Shown here: piece by piece, positions 17,425 to 26,621 of the stretch | How the letters are laid out: every line of letters starts with the position of its first letter | Position numbering within the stretch: position 1 is the stretch's first letter | Notes under the pieces: generated by a model | Told to the model about the DNA's origin: nothing | Database searches by the model: none | Seen by the model: the letters and a program-made list of their open reading frames with translations, nothing else | Made by a program: the position numbers and the translations under genes | Assembly: GCA_958296065.1 (NCBI GenBank) | Contig: CATQHX010000052.1 | Location: 1 to 64,000, forward strand | Origin: Vicinamibacterales bacterium | Lineage (GTDB): Bacteria > Acidobacteriota > Vicinamibacteria > Vicinamibacterales > UBA8438 | Reading direction: 5' to 3' | DNA length: 64,000 nucleotides

Positions 17425-19368
17425 GTGCCGGAGACAACGACCAGAACCACCCACGAATTCCAGACCGAGGCCCGCCAGCTCCTCGATCTGATGATCCATT
17501 CGCTCTACTCGAACAAGGAGATCTTCCTCCGCGAGCTCATCTCGAACGCGTCGGATGCCTGCGACAAGCTGCGCTTCGAGGCGCTGACCGACGCCGCGCT
17601 GCTCGATGAGGATCCGGATCTGGCGATTCGGATCGAAGCGGACCGCGACGCCCGCACCATAACCGTCACCGACAACGGCGTCGGCATGTCGCGCCAGGAG
17701 GTGATCGACAACATCGGCACGATCGCCAAGTCCGGGACCCGCGAGTTCGTCGCGCAGCTCACCGGCGACCAGACGCAGGACGCGCAGCTCATCGGCCAGT
17801 TCGGCGTCGGCTTCTACTCGTCGTTCATCGTCGCCGACCGGGTCACGCTGACGACCCGCAGGGCCGGCGTCGGGGCGGACGACGCAGTGCGCTGGGAGAG
17901 CACCGGCGAGGGCGAGTACACCCTGGAGGCGGCCTCCCGGGAGGCACGCGGCACCTCGGTCACCCTCCACCTGCGCGAAGGCGAGGACGACCTGCTCTCC
18001 GGCCCGGCGCTGCGGTCCATCGTCCAGAAGTACTCCGACCACATCACGCTGCCGATTCTGATGCGGAAGGAGGAGGTCCCCGGCAAGCAGGCGGACACCG
18101 GCGACGTCGAGACCACCGAGAAGGTCAACCAGGCGTCGGCGCTCTGGGCCCGGCAGAAGAACGAGATCACGAAGGAGCAGTACGACGAGTTCTACAAGCA
18201 CGTGGCGCACGACTTCGACGTGCCGCTCGCGCACACTCACGCCCGTGTCGAGGGCCGGCAGGAATACACCCTGCTGCTCTACATTCCGCGGCGGGCGCCA
18301 TTCGATCTGTGGGACCGCGAGCAGCGCCACGGCATCAAGCTCTACGTCCGGCGCGTCTTCATCATGGACGGCGCCAAGGAGCTGATGCCCGGCTACCTGC
18401 GCTTCGTCCGCGGCCTGATCGACTCGAACGACCTTCCGCTGAACATCTCGCGCGAGATCCTGCAGCACTCGCGCGACGTCGAGGCCATCCGCAACGCGGC
18501 GGTGAAGCGAGTCCTCGGGCTCCTGGAGGAACTGGCGGAGAACGAACCGGACAAGTACGCCGACTTCTGGCGCGAGTTCGGCCGTGTCCTCAAGGAGGGG
18601 CTCGGCGAGGACCTCGGCAACCAGGAGCGGCTGGGCAAGCTGCTGCGCTTCGCCTCCACCCACCGCAACACGGCCGAGCAGAGCGTCTCGCTCCCCGACT
18701 ACGTGGCGCGCATGAAGGACGGACAGGACAAGATCTACTACGTCACCGCCGACAGCTTCGCCGCTGCACGGCACAGCCCCCACCTGGAGGTCTTCCGCCA
18801 GAAGGGCATCGAGGTCCTGCTGCTGCACGACCGGGTCGACGAATGGGTCGTGGCGCACCTTGCCACCTTCGACGGCAAGCCGCTGCAGTCGGTGGCCAAG
18901 GGCGATCTCGACCTCGGCGGCCTCGCCGACAGCGAGGAGGAAGCGAAGCAGAAGGAAGACACGGAGGAAAGCCTCAAGCCGCTCGTCGAGCGCATCCGGA
19001 AAGCGCTCGGCGACCAGGCAAAGGAGGTGCGGCTGACACACCGCCTGGTCGACTCGCCGGCATGTCTCGTCGCCGAGGAGGGCGGCATCAGCGCCAACCT
19101 GGAACGGGTGCTCCGCGCCGCCGGGCAAGCGGTGCCGAACGTGCCGCTGGTCCTGGAGATCAACCCCGCGCACCCGATCGTGGCTCGGCTGAAGGACGAA
19201 ACGGACGATGCCCGCTTCAAGGACTGGAGTCACATCCTCTTCGACCAGGCGATGCTGGCCGAGGGCGGCCACCTCGACGATCCGGCCGGATTCGTGAAGC
19301 GCCTGAACGAACTGATGCTGGCGATGGCGGGGGAGCCGAAGTCGCGGATCTGGACGCCGGGCGACTAG
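17425..19368 (+). CDS. htpG: Chaperone HtpG (Hsp90 family)
   Basis: 647 residues from a GTG start at 17425, chosen for AGGAGA upstream and because the conserved region ([20 protein letters not shown]) begins right after; an ATG at 17377 lacks a ribosome site. The N-terminal GHKL ATPase is intact: NASDAC at 41-46 (N41, D44), DNGVGM at 83-88, IGTIAKSGT and [11 protein letters not shown]. Middle-domain arginine region [10 protein letters not shown] and a C-terminal dimerisation region follow. Cytoplasmic ATP-dependent folding chaperone of normal length. No CIRCE-like operator seen upstream. The palindromic repeat follows its stop. Confidence 0.97.
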   Translation: MPETTTRTTHEFQTEARQLLDLMIHSLYSNKEIFLRELISNASDACDKLRFEALTDAALLDEDPDLAIRIEADRDARTITVTDNGVGMSRQEVIDNIGTIAKSGTREFVAQLTGDQTQDAQLIGQFGVGFYSSFIVADRVTLTTRRAGVGADDAVRWESTGEGEYTLEAASREARGTSVTLHLREGEDDLLSGPALRSIVQKYSDHITLPILMRKEEVPGKQADTGDVETTEKVNQASALWARQKNEITKEQYDEFYKHVAHDFDVPLAHTHARVEGRQEYTLLLYIPRRAPFDLWDREQRHGIKLYVRRVFIMDGAKELMPGYLRFVRGLIDSNDLPLNISREILQHSRDVEAIRNAAVKRVLGLLEELAENEPDKYADFWREFGRVLKEGLGEDLGNQERLGKLLRFASTHRNTAEQSVSLPDYVARMKDGQDKIYYVTADSFAAARHSPHLEVFRQKGIEVLLLHDRVDEWVVAHLATFDGKPLQSVAKGDLDLGGLADSEEEAKQKEDTEESLKPLVERIRKALGDQAKEVRLTHRLVDSPACLVAEEGGISANLERVLRAAGQAVPNVPLVLEINPAHPIVARLKDETDDARFKDWSHILFDQAMLAEGGHLDDPAGFVKRLNELMLAMAGEPKSRIWTPGD

Positions 19369-19380
19369 CCAAGTCAGCGT

Positions 19381-19490
19381 CTAGGAGCTTGCGCCGCAGA
19401 ACGCAGCGCAGCGAAGTGCCGCGGCGCAGGCTCATGGAGCGGGGGGGATGGGCCGAAACGCCAAGCCTGCGAGGCGTTTCGGGGCGCTAG
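19381..19490. repeat. Dispersed palindromic repeat, copy 2
   Basis: About 110 bases between htpG and the small gene on the other strand. It begins CTAGGAGCTTGCGCCGCAGA, contains ATGGAGCGGGGGGGATGGGC (identical in copy 3 except the bases before GGAGCG), then the hairpin CCGAAACGCC..GGCGTTTCGG, and ends GGGGCGCTAG. The terminal CTA provides the TAG stop of the gene at 19487-19792, so the element edge lies at a coding end. Confidence 0.65.
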
Positions 19491-19792
19491 TCGGTCTCGC
19501 CGCGCCGAATCCGTTCGATCCGCTTGTCGCGATCACTGGCGAATCGCGCAAGATCCCGCCGATGGTTCGCCTCGATCTCCTGGAGGGCCTGCACATCGGC
19601 TGCGCCCGCCAGAGCCGACTGATGCAGGATGCGGCACTCGGCGACCCGCGCCTCGTAAGTCTTCCGCGCCTGGGCAATCCCGTCGATCTGGGCCGAGGTC
19701 AGCTCGACCGTTTCGACCCCAGCGGCCTCGTCCTGCCGCTTCAGCTTCTCCATCGCAAGCTCGTACGCGCTCTTCGGTGCTCCGTCGCTCAC
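19487..19792 (-). CDS. Small charged helical protein, unknown function
   Basis: 101 residues from a GTG start with GAGGAG 7 bases upstream; the open frame continues upstream only as a shadow of copy 7. Starts VSDGAPKSAYELAMEKLK, then charged helices with QARKTYEARVAECRIL and EIEANHRRDLARFASDRDKR. No signal peptide, so cytoplasmic. The AYELAMEKLKRQD-type start is familiar from conserved hypothetical proteins, but I know no function. Its stop codon lies in the repeat element. Starts 39 bases after copy 7 ends, same strand. Confidence 0.7.
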   Translation of the reverse strand: MSDGAPKSAYELAMEKLKRQDEAAGVETVELTSAQIDGIAQARKTYEARVAECRILHQSALAGAADVQALQEIEANHRRDLARFASDRDKRIERIRRGETD

Positions 19793-19830
19793 GTCGACTC
19801 CTCGCTGCCTGCCGATTTCCGTGCCGGTCT

Positions 19831-20865
19831 CTACGGCTCCGGCTCCGCGTGGAAGGGTACGACCGGCTCCCGCACGCCCGGATGGCCGCCCTCCCTGCGC
19901 TGCCGCGACACGAGCGCCGACGCCCGGAGCGCGAGCTCCTCGTCTGCGCGCCCCCCGCTGAGCAGGTTTACCATTCCGTAGTTGCCCTCGTGACAGGCGT
20001 ACTCGTAGATCGGCTCCTGGTTCTCCCGCCACCGGAACGGGATCGCGACGGTGTAGGGCCTCGTGTAGGTGACCGGGTCCTCCACCGTGAACCGGTAGTC
20101 GATGGTCTCCACGTCGACACGGGTGAAGCGCTCGACGATGCGCAGCGTGCCGCCCGGGCCGCGGTGGCCGGTCTGCAGGATATGCGACGGCTGGTAGTCG
20201 CCTCCGTCGAGCCGGTCGTGGAAATGCAACGTCTCGACCACCAGGGTGTCGCCCTCCCACCGGCCGCGCGAATCGCCGAGCCACTGGCGGATGCGATCCG
20301 ACGAATGCGGCCGGCCGTCGATCGGAATGATGCGGGTCTCGTGGATCATCTCGATCTGGATCGCGACATGCGTCGGCGTCTGCAGGATCTGGTAGTTGTT
20401 GTTGTAGAGGTTGGGAATCATCTGCACGGGCATCGTCCTGGAGATGCAGCGCTCCCAACTGTTGCGATCGAGCCAGGAGTCCGCCTCGCCGCGGCCCTCG
20501 CGCGCCTTCTCGCGCACCACCAGGCGGGCGATCGCCTCCGGCGTCATCGCGATCCGACCGTTCGGCGGATCGACGATCAGCGACGGCCGCTCCAGGAGCC
20601 CGCCGGTCTCCGGCCACGCGGCCCCGGTACCCCGGGTGGCGGCGATCACCGGCGCCCGCGCATCGCGGTCGCGCTGCTGCTCCGCCTCGGTCATCTGCTC
20701 GAGCGGCGTCGTCGTGGAGTTGTTCCAGATTCCCTGCAGGTCCGGATCGCCCCACGCGGTGCGCGGCACGCCCCCGTCCCCGTTCTGCGCCGCCACGGAC
20801 GACGCCAGCAGCCACGCGGTGGCGAACAACGCTCCAACCCTGCTCATCCGGCCAAGTCCAGACAT
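19831..20865 (-). CDS. ACHEGNY-family secreted protein, copy 7
   Basis: 344 residues from ATG 20865 (GGGAGGGA just upstream). Signal peptide at about 1-27 (LLASSVAAQ). Motifs: RTAWGDPDLQGIWNNSTTTP, PSLIVDPPNGRIAMT, YNNNYQILQTPTHVAIQIEM, TRIIPIDGRPH, IRQWLGDSRGRWEGDTLVVE, RIVERFTRVD, YEYACHEGNYGMVNLLSGGR. Unlike most siblings it has a 30-residue basic and proline-rich tail after the motif. It lacks the LERPxxxxxxLTxEE block, replaced by a Glu/Arg-rich segment. Cysteines ERCIS and ACHEG. Confidence 0.84.
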   Translation of the reverse strand: MSGLGRMSRVGALFATAWLLASSVAAQNGDGGVPRTAWGDPDLQGIWNNSTTTPLEQMTEAEQQRDRDARAPVIAATRGTGAAWPETGGLLERPSLIVDPPNGRIAMTPEAIARLVVREKAREGRGEADSWLDRNSWERCISRTMPVQMIPNLYNNNYQILQTPTHVAIQIEMIHETRIIPIDGRPHSSDRIRQWLGDSRGRWEGDTLVVETLHFHDRLDGGDYQPSHILQTGHRGPGGTLRIVERFTRVDVETIDYRFTVEDPVTYTRPYTVAIPFRWRENQEPIYEYACHEGNYGMVNLLSGGRADEELALRASALVSRQRREGGHPGVREPVVPFHAEPEP

Positions 20866-21056
20866 CTGTCCCTCCCGTGTACGCCTCCAGCACGCCCGCA
20901 ACCGTCGATTTTCGCCCAGAAAGAACCGGATGTCACGCGGAATCCGAATGCCGCGGCATCCCGACCGAGCGCGCCGCGTGCCGCACCCACCGGCGGAGAG
21001 CCGGGCGGTTCGTACCCGGAACCAGGCTGTCCCGGCCGCGTATGTGAAGAAGAAAC

Positions 21057-21257
21057 ATGACCAAGTTCCTGCTCTGGTGCATCCTTCTCGTACTCTGCTG
21101 GCCGCTTGCCCTGTTGGCGCTGCTCCTCTACCCGATCGTCTGGATCCTGCTGCTCCCGTTCCGGCTCCTCGGCGTCGCCGTCGGCGGGGTCCTGGCGCTG
21201 ATAACCGCCGTCATCATGCTGCCGGCCCGCGTGCTGGGTGGTCCCCGCGCCGTGTAG
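21057..21257 (+). CDS. Small two-helix membrane protein
   Basis: 66 residues, nearly all hydrophobic, with two predicted membrane helices (about 3-30 and 36-58) separated by PFRLLG. A weak purine-rich stretch (GAAGAAG) precedes the ATG. Located in front of the RRM and cold-shock genes but separated by over 200 bases. No family recognised; the hydrophobic pattern and spacing make a real gene more likely than not. Confidence 0.55.
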   Translation: MTKFLLWCILLVLCWPLALLALLLYPIVWILLLPFRLLGVAVGGVLALITAVIMLPARVLGGPRAV

Positions 21258-21469
21258 GATCGGCCGGCACTTGCCACGCAGGCTGCACTCGGATATCCTC
21301 ATGGGCGGCCGGCGTGTTGGACGTCTGCCCCAGCGTTGTCCCGCTTCGCGACGTTGCGAGCTGATCGAGCCTGTCAACCCGATTCTCCTGACTGCGCGCG
21401 CTGGGCGGCGCGCTTCGTTCCAACAAGGCGAGCGCACGCAACGCCGCCATCGTTTTCAGGAGGATCGCT

Positions 21470-21877
21470 ATCTCTTCTAGACTCTTCGTCGGCAACCTGA
21501 GCTACGAAACGTCGCGGCAGGACCTGGAGACCCTGTTCTCCAAGGTCGGTCCGGTCGCCGACGTCGTCCTGCCGGTGGATCGCGCCACCGATCGGCCCCG
21601 CGGCTTCGCGTTCATCGAGTTCAGCGAGCCCGACCTCGTGTCGAAGGCGATCGAACAACTCGACGGTGTGGAACTCGGCGGCCGGACGCTGCGGGTCAGC
21701 GAGGCCCGCGAGCGCACGCCTCGACCTTCGTTCGGCGGCGGCTGGAACGATGGTGGAGGGTCAGTCGGACACGACAGCGCCGACAGCCGGCCGGGGTGGA
21801 GCCCCGACCGGCCGCCGAAGTCCTCGCGACCGAAGGGCAGCCGGCGCGGCGTGCGCGGCCGCAAGCGCGGGTTCTAG
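21470..21877 (+). CDS. RRM-type RNA-binding protein with apparent AUC start
   Basis: About 135 residues. One RRM domain at about 4-80 with RNP2 LFVGNL and RNP1 RGFAFIEF, then a Gly/Arg/Ser-rich tail ending RGRKRGF, as in bacterial and cyanobacterial Rbp proteins that bind RNA in cold stress. The homologous N-terminus (SSRLFVGNLSYETS) begins upstream of any ATG, GTG or TTG. A perfect AGGAGG sits 6 bases before ATC at 21470, and the frame is open only to a stop at 21389. The start is therefore probably ATC, or an ATG changed by mutation or sequencing error. The cold-shock gene follows by 50 bases. Confidence 0.8.
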   Translation: MSSRLFVGNLSYETSRQDLETLFSKVGPVADVVLPVDRATDRPRGFAFIEFSEPDLVSKAIEQLDGVELGGRTLRVSEARERTPRPSFGGGWNDGGGSVGHDSADSRPGWSPDRPPKSSRPKGSRRGVRGRKRGF

Positions 21878-21927
21878 CCGATTCCGTTCACCTCGTTCCA
21901 TTCCCACATAGCTTGGAGTAACGCAGC

Positions 21928-22137
21928 ATGGCAGTCACCGGCACCGTCAAGTGGTTCAACGACAGCAAGGGTTTCGGCTTCCTGACACGCGACGACGGCG
22001 AAAAGGATGTCTTCGTGCACCACTCGGCCATCCAGGGACAGGGCTTCAGAAGCCTCGCCGAGGGCCAAAGAGTGGAGTTCGATGTCGTCCAGGGCCAAAA
22101 GGGCCCGGCCGCGGAGAACGTCGTCGCCGTCGGCTGA
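21928..22137 (+). CDS. Cold-shock protein, CspA family
   Basis: 69 residues, the full length of a single cold-shock domain. RNP1 KGFGFL and RNP2 VFVHH are intact, with the standard [12 protein letters not shown] start and GPAAENV end. Binds single-stranded nucleic acid and melts RNA structure in the cytoplasm. Follows the RRM gene, so two RNA-binding proteins probably share a transcript. GGAG lies upstream of the ATG. A strong terminator follows directly. Confidence 0.96.
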   Translation: MAVTGTVKWFNDSKGFGFLTRDDGEKDVFVHHSAIQGQGFRSLAEGQRVEFDVVQGQKGPAAENVVAVG

Positions 22138-22150
22138 GAGCGGCGGCCAC

Positions 22151-22180
22151 GCGGCCCTCCGCCGATGGCGGACGGGCCGC
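22151..22180. terminator. Intrinsic terminator after the cold-shock gene
   Basis: GCGGCCC-TCCGCC (22151-22163), loop GAT, GGCGGA-C-GGGCCGC (22167-22180). One bulged base in a 13-pair stem. Serves the cold-shock gene and, from the other side, copy 8. Confidence 0.8.
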
Positions 22181-22197
22181 GCTTGCTCTCCCCTCAC

Positions 22198-23214
22198 TCA
22201 CGGCTCCTGCGCCGACTCCTGCTCCTCGGCCCGCGCCCCTCGCAACAGGTTCTCCATTCCGTAGTTTCCTTCGTGGCAGGCGTATTCGTAGAGCGGGAGG
22301 CTGCTGCTGTTCATCGGCAGCCGGCCGCCGAACGAGCGCGTGAAGCTGGCCGGATCGTTGATGGTGAACTCGTAGAGCAACGTATCGCCGTCGACACGGG
22401 TGAAGCGTTCCTCCAGGTGAAGCTCGCCCGCCGAGCCCAGCGCCAGGCCGGTCAGGGCGAAGCTGGCGGTGCGTTCGGTGAAGTTGCGGGTGTCGATGAC
22501 CAGCGTGTCCCCTTCCCAGCGGCCGCGCGAGCTGCCCATCCACTGGCGGATGCCGTCGGACAGGGTCGGGCGGCCGTCGAGCGGCACCACCCGCACGTCG
22601 TGGTTCATCTCGACCAGCAGCACGATCGCGTCCGGCGTCTGGAAGATCTGCACGTTGTTGTTGTAGCCGCCCGGCAGCAGTGGCGGCCCGGTGCTGAACC
22701 CGAGCAGGCAGCGTTCGGCGAGCCCCCGCTCCTCGGGACCGTCCGTGCCGTAGCCGCCGACCCGGATACGGACCGGCTGCCCGTTTCCGGCCAGCCGCGC
22801 TTCCTCGCGCGCCTCGGCCTCCGCTGTCAGCGGCGGAATTCTGCCGTCCGGGGGATCGACGATCAGCGCCGTCTGCGTCAGCGCCGTGGCCCGCGCCCGA
22901 TCCGTCCAGACCGCCTGGCTGTATCCGCCCGGGTCTCCCGGCGGCGCGGCCAGGTCGCGCGCCAGCGCCGCGGCGTTCGCTTCTTGCGCGACCACCGCGG
23001 CCTCCTCGGCGGAGAGCGTCGCCCGGTCGGCGAACTCCTGCGGCCGCTCCAGCGGCGTGAACGTCCAGTAGTCCCATACGCCACCGAGATCGGGATCGCC
23101 CCACGGCGTGCGCGGTCCATCCGAGGACTGTGCCACGGCGGCGGCGGGCAGCAGAACCGCCAGCGTCATGATGAGCGCCGAATGGACAAAAGTACGCTTC
23201 GTGATTCCCTGCAT
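22198..23214 (-). CDS. ACHEGNY-family secreted protein, copy 8
   Basis: 338 residues from ATG 23214 (GAGGGGGAA upstream). Signal peptide at about 1-28 (AAAVAQ). Motifs: RTPWGDPDLGGVWDYWTFTP, LERPQEFADRATLSAEEAA, TALIVDPPDGRIPPLT, ERCLLGFSTGPPLLPGGYNN, QIFQTPDAIVLLVEMNH, RVVPLDGRP, GRWEGDTLVIDTRNF, HLEERFTRVD, YEYACHEGNYGMENLLRGAR. In QTPDA the usual His is Ala. Cysteines ERCLL and ACHEG. Monocistronic. Confidence 0.85.
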   Translation of the reverse strand: MQGITKRTFVHSALIMTLAVLLPAAAVAQSSDGPRTPWGDPDLGGVWDYWTFTPLERPQEFADRATLSAEEAAVVAQEANAAALARDLAAPPGDPGGYSQAVWTDRARATALTQTALIVDPPDGRIPPLTAEAEAREEARLAGNGQPVRIRVGGYGTDGPEERGLAERCLLGFSTGPPLLPGGYNNNVQIFQTPDAIVLLVEMNHDVRVVPLDGRPTLSDGIRQWMGSSRGRWEGDTLVIDTRNFTERTASFALTGLALGSAGELHLEERFTRVDGDTLLYEFTINDPASFTRSFGGRLPMNSSSLPLYEYACHEGNYGMENLLRGARAEEQESAQEP

Positions 23215-23342
23215 CGGATTCCCCCTCGGCCTTGCGCCCTCCGCGACGGCGCGACTTTCGACGATCATAGCGCGGGGTCTGACGATCGGCGGCGACAGCC
23301 TGCCAACGGCGCAGGTCGATGCGCACGAGGCCGCATGCTACG

Positions 23343-24134
23343 ATGAATCGGATGGTGGACATCGACGGTCGCGTCTCCATCGACGACCCGGCCACGATGC
23401 GCGTCGGGCCGCTGGGATCCACCGTCCATGTCCTCCGCGCCGACGCCGGAACGGTCGCCGCACTCGCCGCCATCGACTGGAACCGCTGGTTCAGCCGCAT
23501 CCGCCTCGACCCGGTCGGCGGGTTCATCACCCTGATGACCCCCTCGCGCCTGCACGACGAGCTCGCCGAGATCTTCGACGACATCGTGGACGCCGCAGCG
23601 AGCTCCGTTGCCGGTGCCTCGAAGAGCTTCCGCACCACTCGCCTGCGCGAACCGAACGACCCGCCGGGTACGGGGCTGGAGCCGGACTGCGCGTTCTACC
23701 TCGACGAACGGGCGCGAGCCTATATTGCGGCCCTCGCCGAGGGCGAAGCGGCGGCCGAGGCGTACTTCCTGAGCACGCCGCTCGATCTGGTGGTCGAGGT
23801 CGAGATCACCCACGGCGACGACGGCCGCATCGAACGCTATAGCGAGCTCGGCGTGCGCGAGCTGTGGCGCCTGCACGGCCGCAAGGGAACGCACGCATTG
23901 CGAGCGGACTTCCTCGCCCTGCGGCGCGGGACGCCGCCGCGTCCGCTCGCTGCCTCGGAAGTCCTCGCCGGCCTCACGCCCGCCGACGTCTGCGAGGCTA
24001 CCGAGAGAGTGCGGCTCAGCGCGACCCGTGACGAGCGCAGCGCCGCGGTCGCCCACATCGTACGCCGCCGCCAGCGCGCCAGCGTGCGCGTCCGCGAAGA
24101 GGAAGAGACGCCGTACGGCAACGTTGCACGCTGA
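23343..24134 (+). CDS. Uma2-like (DUF820) putative nuclease-fold protein
   Basis: 263 residues from ATG 23343; ATG 23319 or the ATG for MVDIDGR are alternatives. The middle fits the Uma2/DUF820 PD-(D/E)XK pattern: EPDCAFYLDE, LDLVVEVEITH (the D...E.E core) and YSELGVRELWRL. Uma2 proteins resemble restriction-type nucleases and are common in bacteria with large genomes, but their function is not established. A usual lysine of the ExK triad is not evident; ExEITHGDDGR occupies the site. About 60 extra residues, mostly charged, follow the domain. Confidence 0.65.
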   Translation: MNRMVDIDGRVSIDDPATMRVGPLGSTVHVLRADAGTVAALAAIDWNRWFSRIRLDPVGGFITLMTPSRLHDELAEIFDDIVDAAASSVAGASKSFRTTRLREPNDPPGTGLEPDCAFYLDERARAYIAALAEGEAAAEAYFLSTPLDLVVEVEITHGDDGRIERYSELGVRELWRLHGRKGTHALRADFLALRRGTPPRPLAASEVLAGLTPADVCEATERVRLSATRDERSAAVAHIVRRRQRASVRVREEEETPYGNVAR

Positions 24135-24184
24135 TCATGCCTCCGGCGTGACCTGAAGTAGTCCGTGTCGTCAGAGTCCAGCGT

Positions 24185-25078
24185 CTACTGTGCCCGGGTC
24201 TTGCCAGGCGCCTTTCCCAGCTCCTCCACCAGCGTGATCAACGCCGACAGGTCGTCTCGCCCCCGGTCCCGCCCATGGAGACCGTTGATGAACTGCATGG
24301 TGACGGCGCCGGCCGGCAACGCGACGCCGAGGTCGTGGGCCAGACTCATCACGATGTCCAGGTCCTTGTGATACAGGCGGCTCTCGATGCCCGCGTCGAA
24401 GTCGCGCCGCACCATCCGGTCGCCGAAGAAGTCGAGCACGCGGCTCGAGGCCATGCCCTGCAGCATGGCCTCGCGGACGCGGCCGACGTCGAGGTCGCAG
24501 CGCCGGGCGAGCGTCAGCGCCTCGGCGACCCCCTGCGCGGTCACCAGCAGCAGGAGCTGGTGGCACGCCTTCGTCGCCTGCCCGGCGCCGTTGTCTCCCA
24601 TGTGGAGCACCTTCGTGCCGATGCAGTCGAACAGCGGCCGGGCGCGCTCGAGCGTGCCCGCCTTGCCGCCGACCATGATCGAGAGGGTGGCGTCTCGGGC
24701 TCCGCCAGGCCCGCCGGAGACCGGCGCATCGAGCATGTCGATGCCGCGTTCCCCCAAACCGGCCGCGATGGACCGGGTAGCTGCAGGGTCGATGGTGCTG
24801 GTGTCGATGACCAGGGTGCCGGGACGCGCGCCGTGCGCGACGCCATTCTCGCCGAGCAGGATTTGCTCCACGTCGGCCGTGCCGGTGAGCATGGTGAAGA
24901 TCGCATCGCACGCGCCGGCCAGGACGGCTGGGGATCCCGCGGTCGCCGCCCCGCGGTCGACCAGCGGATCGAGTGAAGCGGACCGCCGTGCGTAGACAGT
25001 CAGCTCGTGACGCCCCCGCAGCAGATTGAGCGCCATCGCTCGCCCCATGACCCCCAGACCGATGAAGCCGACTCGCAT
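24185..25078 (-). CDS. 3-hydroxyisobutyrate dehydrogenase / tartronate semialdehyde reductase-like
   Basis: 297 residues from ATG 25078 (AGGAGGAA upstream), the usual length. Rossmann start MRVGFIGLGVMGRAMALNLL, substrate loop DAPVSGGPGGARDATLSIMV, and catalytic lysine K170 in GAGQATKACHQ. These beta-hydroxyacid dehydrogenases oxidise 3-hydroxyisobutyrate-type acids or reduce 2-hydroxy-3-oxopropionate with NAD(P)(H) in the cytoplasm. The exact substrate is not readable. Converges with the Uma2-like gene and has no operon partner. Confidence 0.9.
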   Translation of the reverse strand: MRVGFIGLGVMGRAMALNLLRGRHELTVYARRSASLDPLVDRGAATAGSPAVLAGACDAIFTMLTGTADVEQILLGENGVAHGARPGTLVIDTSTIDPAATRSIAAGLGERGIDMLDAPVSGGPGGARDATLSIMVGGKAGTLERARPLFDCIGTKVLHMGDNGAGQATKACHQLLLLVTAQGVAEALTLARRCDLDVGRVREAMLQGMASSRVLDFFGDRMVRRDFDAGIESRLYHKDLDIVMSLAHDLGVALPAGAVTMQFINGLHGRDRGRDDLSALITLVEELGKAPGKTRAQ

Positions 25079-25254
25079 GCCCGATTCCTCCTGTCCCCGA
25101 AGACGCCACCGTCGCTCCGTGCCCCAGCGTACAGAATCGGGGCGCGTCACGACGGACTGTATTAGAGTGAGCGTGGCAGTTCAGCGAGCGCTGCCCTGCA
25201 ACGCACTCGCGCAGGACGGGGACATTCGTCGGAACGACGGCAATGAGGCAGACC

Positions 25255-26397
25255 ATGACCTATCGACGATTCGGCTACGGACTTCTACTGTGCGCTCTCG
25301 GTGTCGCCCTCGCTGTCGTGGCGACGGCGCCGGGTGGCGCGTCCTCGGCCGGAGCCGCCATCCAGTCCGGCGACGACATGCTGGGCGGGGCCGGGTTCGC
25401 GTTCGATCCGTACTGGCCCAAGCCTCTGCCGGACAACTGGACGCTGGGCAACGTCGTGGGCGTGGCGGTCGACTCGCGCGACCACATCTGGATCGTCCAC
25501 CGTTCGGGCAGCCTCAACCAGCAGGAACGGGGCGCGGACGCCGATCCGCCACTCGCCGAGTGCTGCCGGCCGGCGCCCCCGGTCATCGAGTTCAACCAGG
25601 AGGGCGATGTCGTCCAGGCCTGGGGCGGCCCGTCCCACGACTACGAGTGGCCGCAGTCCGAGCACGGCATCTTCATCGATCATCTGGACAACGTCTGGCT
25701 GGCCGGCAGCGGCGGCAACGACTCGCAGATCCTCAAGTTCACCCGCCACGGCCGGTTTCTCCTGCAGATCGGCGCGCAGGGTCAGGGCCAGGGGAGCAAC
25801 GACCTGGCGAACTTCGGCCAGCCCGCGGAAATCGACGTCGACCCGGAGACCAACGAGGTCTACATCGCCGACGGCTACGGCAACCGACGCGTCGCGGTCT
25901 TCGACGCCGATTCCGGCGAGTACCGCCGGCACTGGGGCGCCTACGGCAACGCGCCGACCGACGACGCCTACACGTACGATCCCGACGCGCCGCTGTCGCA
26001 GCAGTTCGGCCGTCCCGTGCACTGCGCGACGCTGTCCGCCGACGGGCTGGTGTACGTATGCGACCGGGTGAACGACCGCATCCAGGTGTTCCAGCGGGAC
26101 GGCACCTTCCTCGACGAGGTGCTCATCGCTCCGCGGACGCTCGACTTCGGCTCGGCGTTCGATGTCGATTTCTCGCCCGACCCGGAGCAGCGGTATCTCT
26201 ACAACATCGACGGGATGAACCAGAAGGTGTGGATCATCTCGCGCGAGGATCTGTCCATCGTCGACTCGTTCGGCTTCGGCGGGCACCGGGCGGGCGGCTT
26301 CACCGCGGCTCACAGTCTGGCCGTCGACTCCGGCGGCAACATCTACGTCGGGGAGACCCTGGAGGGAAAACGGGTGCAGCGCTTCGTCCGCCAGTGA
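25255..26397 (+). CDS. Secreted NHL/6-bladed beta-propeller protein
   Basis: 380 residues from ATG 25255 (GAGG 8 bases upstream); ATG 25243 is in frame. Signal or anchor at about 7-30. Propeller units: GVAVDSRDHIWIVHRSG, GIFIDHLDNVWLAGSGGND, EIDVDPETNEVYIADGYGNRR, LVYVCDRVNDRIQVFQRDG, SLAVDSGGNIYVGE. A CC pair (AECCRP) is unusual. It resembles peptidyl-alpha-hydroxyglycine-lyase-like propellers, but no active site can be assigned. Distinct from the NHL protein at 9664. Confidence 0.82.
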   Translation: MTYRRFGYGLLLCALGVALAVVATAPGGASSAGAAIQSGDDMLGGAGFAFDPYWPKPLPDNWTLGNVVGVAVDSRDHIWIVHRSGSLNQQERGADADPPLAECCRPAPPVIEFNQEGDVVQAWGGPSHDYEWPQSEHGIFIDHLDNVWLAGSGGNDSQILKFTRHGRFLLQIGAQGQGQGSNDLANFGQPAEIDVDPETNEVYIADGYGNRRVAVFDADSGEYRRHWGAYGNAPTDDAYTYDPDAPLSQQFGRPVHCATLSADGLVYVCDRVNDRIQVFQRDGTFLDEVLIAPRTLDFGSAFDVDFSPDPEQRYLYNIDGMNQKVWIISREDLSIVDSFGFGGHRAGGFTAAHSLAVDSGGNIYVGETLEGKRVQRFVRQ

Positions 26398-26421
26398 GCG
26401 TCCGGCGGCAGGCACGGACGC
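26398..26421 (+). terminator. Possible terminator after the propeller gene
   Basis: GCGTCCG (26398-26404) and CGGACGC (26415-26421), directly after the TGA stop. No T-run follows, so the call is weak. The rest of the gap to 26621 is GC-rich without a recognisable feature. Confidence 0.4.
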
Positions 26422-26621
26422 CGCGGCAGGCGCGCGGCAGGGGCGGCGCCTCGGCGCACGGCGGCGGACGCGCTTCCGCGCCGGGATACCGTGCTGTCGG
26501 TCTCCCGCGTCACGTCGTGGCGTACAATGACTGATCGCGGGCCGCCCGTCGACGGCACTGCCGGAACCGAGTGCGGCAACCCGGCGCCGAGGTGGTCCGG
26601 AATCGAGGAGGGGCACAGAAC

